Shown: positions 1 to 9,033 of the stretch, piece by piece
Position numbering within the stretch: position 1 is the stretch's first letter
Layout of the letters: every line of letters starts with the position of its first letter
DNA from: DASXVX01 sp036504075
GTDB lineage: Bacteria > Bacillota > Sulfobacillia > Symbiobacteriales > Symbiobacteriaceae
Direction of reading: 5' to 3'
Assembly: GCA_036504075.1 (NCBI GenBank)
Contig: DASXVX010000031.1
Location: 1-44,240 of the forward strand
Length of the DNA stretch: 44,240 nt
Made by a program: the position numbers and the translations under genes
Notes under the pieces: model-generated
Seen by the model: the letters and a program-made list of their open reading frames with translations, nothing else
Database searches by the model: none
What the model was told of the DNA's origin: nothing

Positions 1-53
1 TCGTGGCAAACGCCAAGCGGATGGCCAAGTTGGCCCTTCCGGCGGTCGCCTAA
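1..53 (+). CDS. C-terminal end of an unidentified protein (5' part outside the window)
   Basis: An open frame enters from the left edge and ends at TAA 51-53, giving the tail VANAKRMAKLALPAVA. It is the only plus-strand gene end here, and it is followed by a strong bidirectional terminator, which supports a real gene end. Too little is present to name a family. Confidence 0.5.
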   Translation, partial: VANAKRMAKLALPAVA

Positions 54-89
54 TCCCCTTTTCTTGCCCCGACACAGCCCCAAAATGAC

Positions 90-124
90 AATACCCCCTG
101 TCTGCAGCGCAGACAGGGGGTATT
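90..124. terminator. Bidirectional intrinsic terminator
   Basis: A perfect 16-bp inverted repeat (90-105 with 109-124) with a 3-nt loop is flanked by T-rich sequence on both strands. It sits between the plus-strand gene ending at 53 and the minus-strand ferredoxin gene ending at 177, so it can terminate both. Confidence 0.85.
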
Positions 125-176
125 TTGCAGTGGTCTCCCGGACGGCTGGCGGGCGCTTTCCTCTGTTCGGGACCAC

Positions 177-1253
177 TCACCGAAGCGCTACGGCATCCCC
201 AGCAGTTCCTTCACCAGGCACGAGGCTGCACAACGGACACCGCTGTGCGCCCGGCTTACCCTTGAACTCCTTCCGGCACGAGGGACAAATGGACACCGTC
301 CGGCGAGTGATCGGGCGAACCGTCCCGCCGGCCATGGCCGCCACCGGCACCGGTTCCTCGCCGACGGCCCGCACCGGGCAAAAGTCGGCACAGGTGTCAC
401 ACCCGACGCAGGCCGACGGTTGGTGGCGCAACGTCCACTCCGCCTGCTCCTGCGCCTGCGTGAGGGCGCCGGTAGGACAGAGCGCAACGCAGAGCCCGCA
501 GCCTGTGCAGGCATCGCTGGCCGTACGGCTCTTCCAGGGGCCCTCGGGCATCATGGCCCCGGCTACGTCCGGCCGGGTCCGGGCGACCCAGTACCGGCGG
601 GCGGGCGGTACCTGGGCCGGCAGCCGGGCCGGATTCACCTGCGCTTTCGGGAGCAACTGCCGGGCGACCTGCAGCCCCTGAGCCTGCCACAGCCGCAGCA
701 GGTCCCGGCGGCTGACCGGCGGGCCGCCGGCGCCTGACCGCGCGTCCTCCTGGCGCCATTCAAACTGGTTCGGACTCCCCAGCGCGGCCAGCGCCGCCGC
801 TGCCGCCTGCGTTGCTGCAGCCGCCCGCCGGCCGCCTTCCCGATATCGGCAACGGCCGCAGTCCCCTGCCGTCAGGCGGACCACCGGGTGCCGGGCGGCC
901 AGTGCCAGCAGGCGGTCGGGCCCCAGCCACCCCAGGCACGGCAACTGCGCTCCCGCCCCGGCAGCCTCGGCGCAACGAATCTCCGACGCCGACAGCACCG
1001 CATCGCCGTCGATCCCCCGGACATCGACGGCGGCGGTGCGGCAGACCCCGGCGCAGATTCCACACCGGGTACAGAGCCCGGGGTCGACGGCCGGTCCGCC
1101 GGTCCCCGAGGGAAAGGTAATGGCCCCCTCCGGACACGCTGTGCCGCACTCCCGGCAGGCGGCTCCTCTGTGCCGGGCCCGCAGGCAGGCCCGAGCATCA
1201 ATCACCATGGGGGCCGGGTCCACGAGCGTGAGGAGCTGGTCCAGGCTGACCAT
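177..1253 (-). CDS. Multi-cluster 4Fe-4S ferredoxin, accessory to the molybdopterin oxidoreductase
   Basis: A predicted electron-transfer protein of 358 aa and the last gene of the ttr-like operon. Two N-terminal cluster motifs are visible (Cys 23/33/36/40 and 61/64/67/71). After a Cys-poor middle there is a second pair, CTGCGLCVALCP and CVGCDTCADFCP, and then a zinc-ribbon-like CPSC...CPLC near the C-terminus. The start is ATG 1253, set by GGGGAGGTG about 9 nt upstream; the open frame runs further 5' into the catalytic-subunit gene but has no start supported there. The last residues (…LVPGEGTAGDAVALR) look unnatural. A shift of one base near 195-210 would instead give a tail ending VKELLGMP, a coding sequence also found at 10123-10150, so the true C-terminus may be frameshifted. 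There is no signal peptide, so it probably works on the cytoplasmic side. Confidence 0.8.
   Translation of the reverse strand: MVSLDQLLTLVDPAPMVIDARACLRARHRGAACRECGTACPEGAITFPSGTGGPAVDPGLCTRCGICAGVCRTAAVDVRGIDGDAVLSASEIRCAEAAGAGAQLPCLGWLGPDRLLALAARHPVVRLTAGDCGRCRYREGGRRAAAATQAAAAALAALGSPNQFEWRQEDARSGAGGPPVSRRDLLRLWQAQGLQVARQLLPKAQVNPARLPAQVPPARRYWVARTRPDVAGAMMPEGPWKSRTASDACTGCGLCVALCPTGALTQAQEQAEWTLRHQPSACVGCDTCADFCPVRAVGEEPVPVAAMAGGTVRPITRRTVSICPSCRKEFKGKPGAQRCPLCSLVPGEGTAGDAVALR
181..215 (-). repeat. Copy 1 of a 35-nt near-identical element (32/35) encoding VKELLGMP-stop
   Basis: This stretch matches 10116-10150 at 32 of 35 positions in the same orientation. Read on the minus strand it encodes VKELLGMP followed by TAG. 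Two of the three differences fall in third codon positions (GAA/GAC, GGG/GGC) and the third lies just after the stop. In both places a strong hairpin follows about 50-57 nt downstream on the minus strand. Confidence 0.7.
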
Positions 1254-1335
1254 ATGGGTGACACCTCCCCAATAGCAGACGACCCGGAAGGCCTGACCGC
1301 CCACGGCCAGGCCTTCGGTTTTCAGATTGCGGACA

Positions 1336-4300
1336 TCAGGCCTTGCGGATGTCGATGCGGGTGTCGTAGAAGGAGACGCTGCCGCCGATGGGCTCGCTGA
1401 GCGGCGTGCCCCGCAGGTTGTCATCCAGGCGGAAGAGCGGCTGTGCATGGGTGCCGGTGGCCCGCCGCTTGTCGCCGGGCACAAGGGTGCCGTCCACTTC
1501 CACATCGGCCGAGCCGTAAGCCCAGTGGCCGAAGTGGGTGGAAATCCCGACGATGCCCGGGCGAATGCCTTCAATCGCCCGCACCTTCCCGACCACCGGC
1601 TTCACCCGGCCATTTCCCAGGTCCAGCACCCCGGTGGGGTTGGAGCGGGAGGTGAGCCGCACCAGGTCGCCATCCTTGACGCCCAGCCGCCCGGCATCGG
1701 CTGCGTTCATGACCACGTAGTTCTCCGGGGCCACCGCAAGCTGCGACCAGTAGTTGCTGATCGTACGGGACTGCGTCCCGAAGACCTCCTTGTACGTGAT
1801 CAGGTGGAACTCGCCCTCGCCCTCCCCGACCGGCTTGCCCATGCTATCGGCGATGGGCAGGAAGGCCGGTCCCCCGCCGAATCGCCGGCCGGTCATGGCG
1901 TGCCGGGCCGTCGCCACCTCTTCCATGTAGAACCGGTTGACACCGCCCAGCTTCGCCTTGATGAAGGCGCCGTCGTAGGCCGTATCCGAAGCGTCGAACC
2001 GGCCGCCCCGGTTCAGCAGGTAGACCAGCTTCGGCCAGTCCTCCGGCCGGACCGCCTTGCGCCAGCGCTCCTCCGCGAAGACGGAGGGCTGCAGATGCCG
2101 GTGGGTCTTGCGGAACAGATCCACTTCCTCCGCCGAGGCGTCCGGCACCGCCGAGCCGTCCCAGGCGATGTTGGCGTGCAGCTTCAGGTACCAGTCCTCC
2201 GGTCGGGTCAACTGCTTGCCCGAACCGAAGCCATCCTTGCCGAAGCCGGAGAGCCCCATCCGATCGGCAATGGCGATCATCAGCGCCTCCAGGCTCATGT
2301 GCAGTTCCTCACCGGCTACCTTGACTTTCTCGGTCAACGGCGTGATTACCGGCTGGCGGATGGCGCTGGCCTTCACCCGGGTGTGGTGCGACCCCTGGGT
2401 GATGCCGAACCGCTCCAGGTAGGTGACGTCCGGGAAAATATAGTCGGCGAACATGCTGGTCTCGCCGATGACGATGTCGCAGGCGATGTAGAGCGGCATC
2501 TTGGCCAGGTCCAACAGCGTCCGCAGCTGCGCCAGGCCGCCGGGGATCGAATACATGGGGGAGTGAAGCGCCAGCAGCGCCGCCTTCATGGGGTAGGGGT
2601 ACCCGTCAGCCATGGAGGGGAAGATCTCCTGGGCGACGTTGCCGCTGAACGGGTACCAGGGCCGTTTGGCTGGATACCCGGCGAACAGGGTGGACTCCTC
2701 GTACTGCCAGCCCTCCCGGGAGAGCGGCACGCCGAAGGCGGCGAGCTTGCCGGGGTGGATGTTGTTGATGTTGTAAGGCAGCCCCGCCTTATCTCCCTGC
2801 CAGGCATGTTGCCCGCCCGGCTTGCTGGTGCCGCCGGCGGCATCGAAGTTGCCGACCAGCATGTTGAGAGCGATCAGGGCCAGTGCGTTGTACCAGCCGT
2901 TGGTGTGCTTGATGGCGCCCCGGTAGAACTCGGCGGCCGCCTTCTTGCCGTGGGCGGTGAACTCCCGGGCGACGGCGACGATGTCCGCTTCGGCGATCCC
3001 GGTCAGCTCTGCTACTTCCGCCAGCGTCCGGGACCGGGCTTCCTCCAGCAGGAGTTGCAGGGGGCTCTTGACCTTGATGCCGTTCACCTCAGCGTCGACG
3101 AATAGATCGGCCTCCACCGGGGTTGCAGGGTCGTTAGGATCGAAGGCCACCGGCCTGCCGCCGCTCATGACGACCATGTCGGTCTTGTTGCCGTGGCCCG
3201 CCTCCTCGCCCCGCAGGTGGGCGCCCGGCTGGCCGTCGACGATCTTGACCAGCCAGGTGGCGTTGCTGTAGGCCACCTCGCCGTCCGCCTTCGCCGCCGC
3301 CAGGTTGGCGTTGCCCAGGTAGCGGGCGTCGTACCGCTTCTGTTCCAGAATCCAGCGGATCATGGCCAGCGCCAGGGCACCGTCGGTGCCGGGCTTGACC
3401 GGCAGCCACTTCCACGCCTTGGACGCAATCTTGGTCAGCCGGGGGTCGACCACCGCCACCTTCAGGCGGCCGCTCCTGAGCCCCTCCGTCACCGGTTCGG
3501 ACTCCTGCACCGGCCCGTAGTTCGCCTCGAAGACGATGGTGCCAAAGACCAGCAGGAATTCGGTGTTGGCGTGGTCCGGCCGCGGGCTCTTGGTGCCGCC
3601 CGTCCACTTGCCGTCGGCGTAGGCCGATGTCGCCTTGACCCAGGCCTTGTTGCTGGTCTGCCCGCACAGGGTCGTCTTCTCAATCCAGTTGACGCTGCCG
3701 AGCGCGTTGTTGACGAACCGCTTGGTGAACTCGATCCGGCCGTTGTGGATGCGCCCCACCTGGAAGAGGAACTGGTTGTTCTTCGGCCCCAGGTCCGGGT
3801 GGTCCGGGTCGATCAGCTTGTCCAGGTTGGCCGCATGCTTTGTTTTGAACTCGGCCACGGTCATCTGCTTGGAGCGAATCTTGGCCACGTCGGCGGCCAG
3901 GGCGCTGAAGACGGCCGCATCCCGCAGGGCAGCAATCTCCTTCAGCCCCTGGACGTACCGGTCCTCGCCGATCTTGGCAAAGAGCTTGCCCCCGTCCACG
4001 ATCTCGGCGACCGCCTGGTCAAACGGGATCGTCTGCCACTTGCCGGACCCGCGGGGGCCGGCCCGCTTGAGGACCTTCCGGAGGCGGTACGGGTCGTAGA
4101 CGGTCTGGATGCCCGCCTGCCCCTTGGGGCAGAGCTTGCCGTCGAAGGTGACCGCCTCGGCGGGCTTCGTCGCCATCGGCAGGTTGGGCAGCATGTTCAT
4201 GGCGCTGTACGGGTTGCCGTCGATCTTGGCGATGACGCCATCCTGGATCTTCGTCTTGATGGAGCAGGCCACTGTACAGTTCATGCACACCGTATAGAGG

Positions 4301-4479
4301 ACGTTCTCCGGCTTGGACAGCTCATAGGTGTTGCCTTCGTGCCCCTGTTGGGAGCCGGTCCGCACCTTGTCGAACACCACCTCGGCCCCGCCCGCCACCA
4401 GCGCAGCGCCGCCCAGGAAGGCGGAGGTCTTGATCAGGTCACGCCTGGTCAGGCGCAAATCGTAGGTTGGCTCGCTCAT
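1336..4479 (-). CDS. ttrA: Molybdopterin oxidoreductase catalytic subunit, tetrathionate reductase-like (TtrA)
   Basis: The 1047-aa catalytic subunit of a DMSO-reductase superfamily enzyme. It starts with a Tat signal (TRRDLIK at 11-17 followed by a hydrophobic stretch), so it is exported folded. The 4Fe-4S ligands are Cys65, Cys68, Cys72 and Cys117 (CMNCTVAC…LCPKG). Cys272 in TLCGQTSNKAW is the likely Mo ligand, as in the PsrA/TtrA/ArrA group. The C-terminal part carries the usual cofactor-binding barrel (VVMNAADAGRLGVKDGD). The length is close to TtrA of enterobacteria. The start is ATG 4479, preceded by AGGAGGTG at good spacing and overlapping the NrfD stop (ATGA). The B-C-A order and the adjacent PhnD-like/kinase/regulator genes favour tetrathionate reductase; thiosulfate, polysulfide or arsenate reductase cannot be excluded from sequence alone. 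Confidence 0.82.
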   Translation of the reverse strand: MSEPTYDLRLTRRDLIKTSAFLGGAALVAGGAEVVFDKVRTGSQQGHEGNTYELSKPENVLYTVCMNCTVACSIKTKIQDGVIAKIDGNPYSAMNMLPNLPMATKPAEAVTFDGKLCPKGQAGIQTVYDPYRLRKVLKRAGPRGSGKWQTIPFDQAVAEIVDGGKLFAKIGEDRYVQGLKEIAALRDAAVFSALAADVAKIRSKQMTVAEFKTKHAANLDKLIDPDHPDLGPKNNQFLFQVGRIHNGRIEFTKRFVNNALGSVNWIEKTTLCGQTSNKAWVKATSAYADGKWTGGTKSPRPDHANTEFLLVFGTIVFEANYGPVQESEPVTEGLRSGRLKVAVVDPRLTKIASKAWKWLPVKPGTDGALALAMIRWILEQKRYDARYLGNANLAAAKADGEVAYSNATWLVKIVDGQPGAHLRGEEAGHGNKTDMVVMSGGRPVAFDPNDPATPVEADLFVDAEVNGIKVKSPLQLLLEEARSRTLAEVAELTGIAEADIVAVAREFTAHGKKAAAEFYRGAIKHTNGWYNALALIALNMLVGNFDAAGGTSKPGGQHAWQGDKAGLPYNINNIHPGKLAAFGVPLSREGWQYEESTLFAGYPAKRPWYPFSGNVAQEIFPSMADGYPYPMKAALLALHSPMYSIPGGLAQLRTLLDLAKMPLYIACDIVIGETSMFADYIFPDVTYLERFGITQGSHHTRVKASAIRQPVITPLTEKVKVAGEELHMSLEALMIAIADRMGLSGFGKDGFGSGKQLTRPEDWYLKLHANIAWDGSAVPDASAEEVDLFRKTHRHLQPSVFAEERWRKAVRPEDWPKLVYLLNRGGRFDASDTAYDGAFIKAKLGGVNRFYMEEVATARHAMTGRRFGGGPAFLPIADSMGKPVGEGEGEFHLITYKEVFGTQSRTISNYWSQLAVAPENYVVMNAADAGRLGVKDGDLVRLTSRSNPTGVLDLGNGRVKPVVGKVRAIEGIRPGIVGISTHFGHWAYGSADVEVDGTLVPGDKRRATGTHAQPLFRLDDNLRGTPLSEPIGGSVSFYDTRIDIRKA

Positions 4480-5612
4480 CTGCCCGGCACCTCCTGGCTC
4501 CGCTTGATGATGATCTGCTCATAGAGCACGCTGAAGACCAGCGTGGCGAAGGCCACGACGCCGATAGCCACCAGCCACTCCATCCGGTTCGGCGTGTAGC
4601 TGTACTGCAGGCGGGCGTCCACGTAAGCCCGGCGCAGTCCCTCAAACTGCGGCACAACGTAGGCGGGGATCACCAGGTTCATCCGGACCGCCAGGATGCC
4701 CAGCACCGCCGACAGGCCGGCAACACCCATCCAGGCAGTCGAACGCCGGGTCACCGGCAGGGCGACCAGGAGGATGGGGACCAGGAAGCCAAGGCCCATC
4801 TGCCCGATCCAGAAGACGAACCAGAACCGGTCGGTCAGGGCGATGAGGGCGCCCGCCTGGTCCGGGATGCCGCTGTAGAGGCCCACCAGGAACTCGGAGG
4901 CGACCAGCAGCCCGTCGATGGCCAGAAAGAGCGCCATCAGTTGTGCCAGGGTCCGAACCAGCGCCGGCTTGTCGGCGTCCTTTGGCCCGAGTATTGCCCA
5001 CAGGAAGGTGACCAGGGCGGCGCCGGAAGCCAGAGCCGAGACGATAAAGATAATCGGCAGCAGCCCCGAGTTCCAGTACGGCCGGCCCACCGCCAGCGCA
5101 AAGATCGAGCCGGTGCCGCCGTGGACGCCGATGGCCACCGGCAGGCCGAGGGTGCCCAGCAGCTTCACCCAGGCCTGCGCCTTGGGGCTCCGGGAGTACG
5201 AGAGCAGCCAGAGCTCCGCCAGGATTACCGCGGCGTAGATCACGTAGAGGAAGATCTCCCACTCCAGCACCGACCGGAAGTTGCGGTAGATCAAGGTGTG
5301 CCAGAAGCGGGCCGGGTGCCCCAGGTCGATCATGATGAAAGTCATGCCGGTGCCGAGCGAGCACAGGGCCGAGAGCAGGGCCAGCCGCCCGACCCGTTCC
5401 AACCTGGTCATGCCGAACACGTAGACCAGGGTGGAGAGCAGGAATGAACCGGCGGACAGGCCGATGAAGAAGATGTAGAATGCCACCCAGAGGCCCCAGC
5501 TTACGTAGCTGGTCAGGGCGGTCACCCGCAGGCCCTCCGTCATGCGGACCCAGATGCCCCAGGCCCCCAGGGCCGAGAGCAGCGCCAGCGCCAAATAGTA
5601 CAGCCGCCGCAT
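4476..5612 (-). CDS. ttrC: NrfD/PsrC-type membrane quinol-oxidising subunit (TtrC-like)
   Basis: A polytopic membrane protein of 378 aa with about nine hydrophobic segments, typical of NrfD/PsrC/TtrC subunits that take electrons from menaquinol and pass them to the iron-sulfur subunit. Typical family stretches are visible (MIDLGHPARFWH and a helix with GLSAGSF). The frame is open up to a GTG at 5621, but AGAGGTGA lies 5-7 nt before ATG 5612, so MRRLYYLAL is the more likely N-terminus. The stop overlaps the start of the catalytic-subunit gene by four bases, implying translational coupling. The gene lies 17 nt after the FeS subunit gene. Confidence 0.82.
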   Translation of the reverse strand: MRRLYYLALALLSALGAWGIWVRMTEGLRVTALTSYVSWGLWVAFYIFFIGLSAGSFLLSTLVYVFGMTRLERVGRLALLSALCSLGTGMTFIMIDLGHPARFWHTLIYRNFRSVLEWEIFLYVIYAAVILAELWLLSYSRSPKAQAWVKLLGTLGLPVAIGVHGGTGSIFALAVGRPYWNSGLLPIIFIVSALASGAALVTFLWAILGPKDADKPALVRTLAQLMALFLAIDGLLVASEFLVGLYSGIPDQAGALIALTDRFWFVFWIGQMGLGFLVPILLVALPVTRRSTAWMGVAGLSAVLGILAVRMNLVIPAYVVPQFEGLRRAYVDARLQYSYTPNRMEWLVAIGVVAFATLVFSVLYEQIIIKRSQEVPGR

Positions 5613-5629
5613 CAGACTCACCTCTCTTG

Positions 5630-6346
5630 TCAGGTCAGATAGTAGACGCTGGGATGGGTGCCCAACTCTTCCTTCAGCCGCATGACCCGCGGGGTCTTCA
5701 GCAGTTCGCTGACCAGGCTCTTGGGGTTGTTGGCATCACCGAAGTAAGTGGCCCTGCCCAGGCAGGTGGTGGTGCAGGCCGGCAGCATCCCGGCGTTGAG
5801 CCGGTGCAGGCAGAAGTGGCACTTGCGGGCGTTGCCCACCGGCGAGGCGTCGTGCTTCCGGCTGCGGGCGATGCCGTACTCGAAGGCGGCCAGGTCTTCA
5901 TAAGGCTGGTACTCGGGAGTCCCTTCGGTGTAGCGCTCGCCCCAGTCGAAGGTGCGGGCGCCGTAGGGGCAGGCGGCGAGGCAGTACCGGCAGCCGATGC
6001 AGGTCTCGTAGTCGATGGCGACGATGCCGTCGGGGCGCTTGTACGAAGCGCCCACCGGGCAGACCTTGACGCAGGGCGGGTATTCGCACTGCATGCAAGG
6101 ACGGGGCAGAAAGCTGCGGGAGACATTCGGATACGTGCCGGACTCCATGTCCATCACCGGCCGGTAGACCACGCCGGGGGGCAGTTTGTTCTCGGCCTTG
6201 CAGGAGACGGTGCATGCCGTGCAACCCGTGCATTTGACCAGGTCGATCACCATGATCCACCGGCGTTGCTCCACCGGCTTTTTCACGGCCTCGGCAAGCT
6301 CCCGGTGCATACGAAGAATGAGCTCATCTTGTGGGAGATCGGCCAT
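5630..6346 (-). CDS. ttrB: Four-cluster 4Fe-4S electron-transfer subunit (TtrB/PsrB-like)
   Basis: A 238-aa electron conduit between the NrfD subunit and the catalytic subunit. Four cysteine groups characteristic of the DmsB/PsrB/TtrB family are present: CTGCTACTVSC (39-49), CMQCEYPPCVKVCP, CIGCRYCLAACP and CHFCLHRLNAGMLPACTTTC. There is no Tat signal of its own, so it may be exported by hitch-hiking on the Tat-tagged catalytic subunit, as proposed for related pairs. The start is ATG 6346, preceded by GGAGGTGA; an open extension to 6589 runs through GC-rich non-coding sequence and is rejected. It is the first gene of a four-gene operon (FeS, NrfD, Mo, ferredoxin). A 169-nt non-coding leader separates it from the response-regulator gene, so it probably has its own promoter. 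Confidence 0.85.
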   Translation of the reverse strand: MADLPQDELILRMHRELAEAVKKPVEQRRWIMVIDLVKCTGCTACTVSCKAENKLPPGVVYRPVMDMESGTYPNVSRSFLPRPCMQCEYPPCVKVCPVGASYKRPDGIVAIDYETCIGCRYCLAACPYGARTFDWGERYTEGTPEYQPYEDLAAFEYGIARSRKHDASPVGNARKCHFCLHRLNAGMLPACTTTCLGRATYFGDANNPKSLVSELLKTPRVMRLKEELGTHPSVYYLT

Positions 6347-6427
6347 CAGGTTCACCTCCGCTGATTCGTCATCCTGATGATGCCACGCCCGGCCACCGGC
6401 GCCCATCGGGAAACCGCCGCACTTTTT

Positions 6428-6445
6428 GTCGGGCTTTCCCCGACA
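6428..6445 (-). promoter_or_regulatory. Inverted repeat in the ttr-like operon leader, possible regulator site
   Basis: The 169-nt gap between the regulator gene and the FeS-subunit gene contains TGTCGGG, five bases, then CCCGACA, followed on the minus strand by a run of A. The lack of a T-tract on the transcribed strand argues against a terminator. It could be a binding site for the adjacent NarL-type regulator or a leader hairpin. No clear sigma-A promoter was found here. Confidence 0.3.
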
Positions 6446-6515
6446 GACGGAAACGCCCCCACCTTTGGGCGGGGGGCGAAAGGGGAGGGCTTCATGGTGC
6501 TTTGGAGCCGGGGGA

Positions 6516-7172
6516 CTACCCCGGTTCTTCCGAGAGCAGTCCCAGCGACCGGGCGTAGCGGACCAGGTCGGACCGGCGCTGGAGGCCAAGCTTTTCGGCG
6601 ATCCGGGCCTTGTACGTCTCAGCGGTCTTCACGCTGACGAAGAGCCGCTCGGCCACCTCCCGGTTGGTGTGGCCCAGTGCCAGCAGCCGGAGCGTCTCGC
6701 GCTCTCGTTCGGAGAGTTGCTCGGCCTTGGCCGAATCGGCGGCGGCGGGCCGGAAGACCACCTCCTCCACCAGCAGGCGGGTCATGCTGGGGTGCAGGTA
6801 CAGCTCCCCGCGCGCCACCGCCCGGACGGCACCGTACAGTTCCATGTCGGCCGCCTTTTTGACCAGGTAGCCCCCGGCCCCGGCCTTCAGCATCTGGCGC
6901 AGGTACCCTTCGTCATCGTGCTGGGTCAGGGCCAGAATGCGGGTGGACGGCGCCTGGCGCCGGATCTCGCGGGTCGCTTCCACCCCGCCGATGCCCGGCA
7001 TGCCGATGTCCATCAGCACCACATCTGGCCTGAGGCTGACCGCCTGGCGGACGGCCTCGAACCCGTCGGCCGCCTCCCCGACGACAGCGAAATCGGCGTG
7101 CGCCGAGAGCAGAGCCGCGAGCCCGGAGCGGAACAGGGCGTGATCATCAGCCAGCAGAATGCGAATGGGCAT
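6516..7172 (-). CDS. NarL/LuxR-family response regulator
   Basis: A 218-aa two-component regulator. The receiver domain has acidic residues at 9-10, the phospho-acceptor Asp55 in LMDIGMPG, Thr83 and Lys105. The C-terminal LuxR-type helix-turn-helix spans about 150-212 (LSERERETLRLLALGHTNREVAERL in shortened form: LSERERE…GHTNREVA). It overlaps the upstream kinase gene by 26 nt, so the pair is co-translated. Its position between the sensor genes and the ttr-like operon makes it the likely activator of that operon, playing the part of TtrR. Confidence 0.9.
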   Translation of the reverse strand: MPIRILLADDHALFRSGLAALLSAHADFAVVGEAADGFEAVRQAVSLRPDVVLMDIGMPGIGGVEATREIRRQAPSTRILALTQHDDEGYLRQMLKAGAGGYLVKKAADMELYGAVRAVARGELYLHPSMTRLLVEEVVFRPAAADSAKAEQLSERERETLRLLALGHTNREVAERLFVSVKTAETYKARIAEKLGLQRRSDLVRYARSLGLLSEEPG

Positions 7173-9033
7173 CCGGCGTTCCTCCTTCCCGTGCCGCCGA
7201 GGGCACCCGCAAACAGACCGTCGTACCTACGCCGAAAGCTGACTCGAAAGTCAGCGTTCCACCCACCAGGCGGGCCCGCTCCTGCATGCCCGAAAGCCCC
7301 AGCCGGGCGCTGCCGCGGGTTGCCGCGGCGACATCGAAGCCGGAGCCGTTGTCCTCCACCAGTGCGATGACGGTCCCGTGCTGCCGCTCCAGCACCACGC
7401 TGATCTCCGTGGCCGCGGCATGCTGGATGGCGTTGGCCAGTGCTTCCTGTACCACCCGGTAGACCGCCGTCTCGATGTCCGCCGGGAGCCGCTCTTCGCC
7501 CAGCCCGTCCATGTCCAGGTCGATGTCCAGACCGGTCTGGGCCGCCTGTTCCTGGATGTGCCGGGAAAGGGCCGCCTTGAGGCCCAAATCGTCAAGCGCC
7601 AGCGGCCGGAGCCGTCGTGCCATCTGATGGACCGCATCCAGGGTCATCGTCAACCGGCGCCGGAGTTCCCGGACGTTCTGGCGCAGTACGTCCGGCGATG
7701 TGGCTTCTTCAACGGAGCGGAGGCCGAGCATCAAAGAGGTCAGCGACTGGCTCGTTTCGTCGTGCAGTTCCCGGGAGATGCGCCGCCGTTCCTCTTCCTG
7801 GGCCGCGACGGCCCGGTCGAACAGGTGGGTCAGCACCTGCTGCTTGTCGGTCAGTTCGGACACCAACCGTGCGTTCTCCAGAGCCACCGTCAGGTGGTTC
7901 CCGACGGATTGCAGGAAGTGACAGCACCGCTCGGACGCCAGACGGTCGGAATCTGCGGAGACCACCAGGGCGCCCACACAGCGTTCACCGGCCATCAGCG
8001 GAACCGCCGCCTGCGTCCCCGCCACGACCACCCCCTGAACCCGGATGGCTTCGGCGGCCAGTTCCCGGACGGCAGAAGCCGGCTCGGGGAGCCAGCACTC
8101 CCGGTCGGGCTGCCAAAGCAGGACGTCGGCGCTGTCCAGTTCCAGCCGATGAGCGATCAGCCGGGCGGCAAGCGACGGCAGCGAGTCGATGTGGTACAAC
8201 CGGTTCAGGCTGGCGGTCACGCCGTTCAGCGCGACCAATTCGGCGTTGTCCCGCAGCACCTGTTGGCTGAACCGGCGAATCTCCTCGTACTGGGATCCCA
8301 GGCGGTCGGTCATCGCGTTGAACGCCATGGCCAGTTGCCCGATATCGTCCCGGGCGAAGACCGGCGCCTTTCCTGACAGATCGCCGCCCGCCACCTGCTG
8401 AGTCGCCGCCGCCAGGGCTTTGATCGGGCGTGCGAGAATATGGCTGAACTGAAAGGAGAACCAGATGCCCAGCAGCGAGATCGCCATGGTGGCAAGGAGC
8501 AGTTGCATCGTCTGCCTGTTCAGTTCCGCCTGCAGGAACTGCTCGGACATACCCACCCGCACCACCCCGCCTCTGCCGCCGAACAGCGGATAGGCCACAT
8601 CGCGGATCATGCCCTCTTCCGTGAGGATCGGCACGACGCGCGGTTCACCGCTGGCGCTTACTATGTTGGCAGTCACGAGGCCGACCGGAATGCGCCGGCG
8701 GAACGTATCGCCCAGGACCTCCGACTGTTGCGAGACGACCAGAACGTAGCGCACGTCGGGATTCACCTGGCGAGTCTCCTCCAGGAGGCTGTGCAGGATG
8801 AACTCGTTGCCCATCAGCACCGGCTCGGTCGCCTGGGTCGCCACACCCTGTGCGATGGTCAGACCGCGGGACTCCAGCTGTCTGGTCAGGAGTAGCTGCG
8901 TGGCGGTGTGCAAGTAAATGGTGAAGCCGAGGCCAAAGAAGACGCTGAGGCCCAGGACGATGCCCATGATCTTTCTGGTGATGCTGGTGGCATCCGCAAG
9001 GCGGAGAAATGTCTGCCGGAGTTTAGCGATCAT
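7147..9033 (-). CDS. Membrane histidine kinase (HAMP-GAF-HisKA_3-HATPase)
   Basis: A 628-aa sensor kinase. It has a first membrane helix at about 20-42, an extracellular sensor of roughly 130 residues, a second helix near 180-200, HAMP (PIKALAAATQQVAGGDL), a GAF-like region, then the phosphorylation motif RRISRELHDE (His about 414) of the NarX/DegS type. The ATP-binding domain has an N-box around EALANAIQHA and G-boxes DNGSGFD and GLSGMQER. The start is ATG 9033, set by GGGGAGGGTGA; GTG 9042 lies within that site and is less likely. It overlaps the upstream lipoprotein gene by 11 nt. In TtrS a PhnD-like sensor is fused to the kinase; here the PhnD-like part is a separate lipoprotein and the kinase keeps its own extracellular domain. 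Confidence 0.88.
   Translation of the reverse strand: MIAKLRQTFLRLADATSITRKIMGIVLGLSVFFGLGFTIYLHTATQLLLTRQLESRGLTIAQGVATQATEPVLMGNEFILHSLLEETRQVNPDVRYVLVVSQQSEVLGDTFRRRIPVGLVTANIVSASGEPRVVPILTEEGMIRDVAYPLFGGRGGVVRVGMSEQFLQAELNRQTMQLLLATMAISLLGIWFSFQFSHILARPIKALAAATQQVAGGDLSGKAPVFARDDIGQLAMAFNAMTDRLGSQYEEIRRFSQQVLRDNAELVALNGVTASLNRLYHIDSLPSLAARLIAHRLELDSADVLLWQPDRECWLPEPASAVRELAAEAIRVQGVVVAGTQAAVPLMAGERCVGALVVSADSDRLASERCCHFLQSVGNHLTVALENARLVSELTDKQQVLTHLFDRAVAAQEEERRRISRELHDETSQSLTSLMLGLRSVEEATSPDVLRQNVRELRRRLTMTLDAVHQMARRLRPLALDDLGLKAALSRHIQEQAAQTGLDIDLDMDGLGEERLPADIETAVYRVVQEALANAIQHAAATEISVVLERQHGTVIALVEDNGSGFDVAAATRGSARLGLSGMQERARLVGGTLTFESAFGVGTTVCLRVPSAAREGGTPDAHSHSAG

Noticed and set aside
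1327..3105. 592-aa open frame on the plus strand
   Set aside because: It is antisense to the well-supported molybdopterin subunit gene, has no domain-like pattern and no ribosome binding site; such mirror frames are common in GC-rich DNA.
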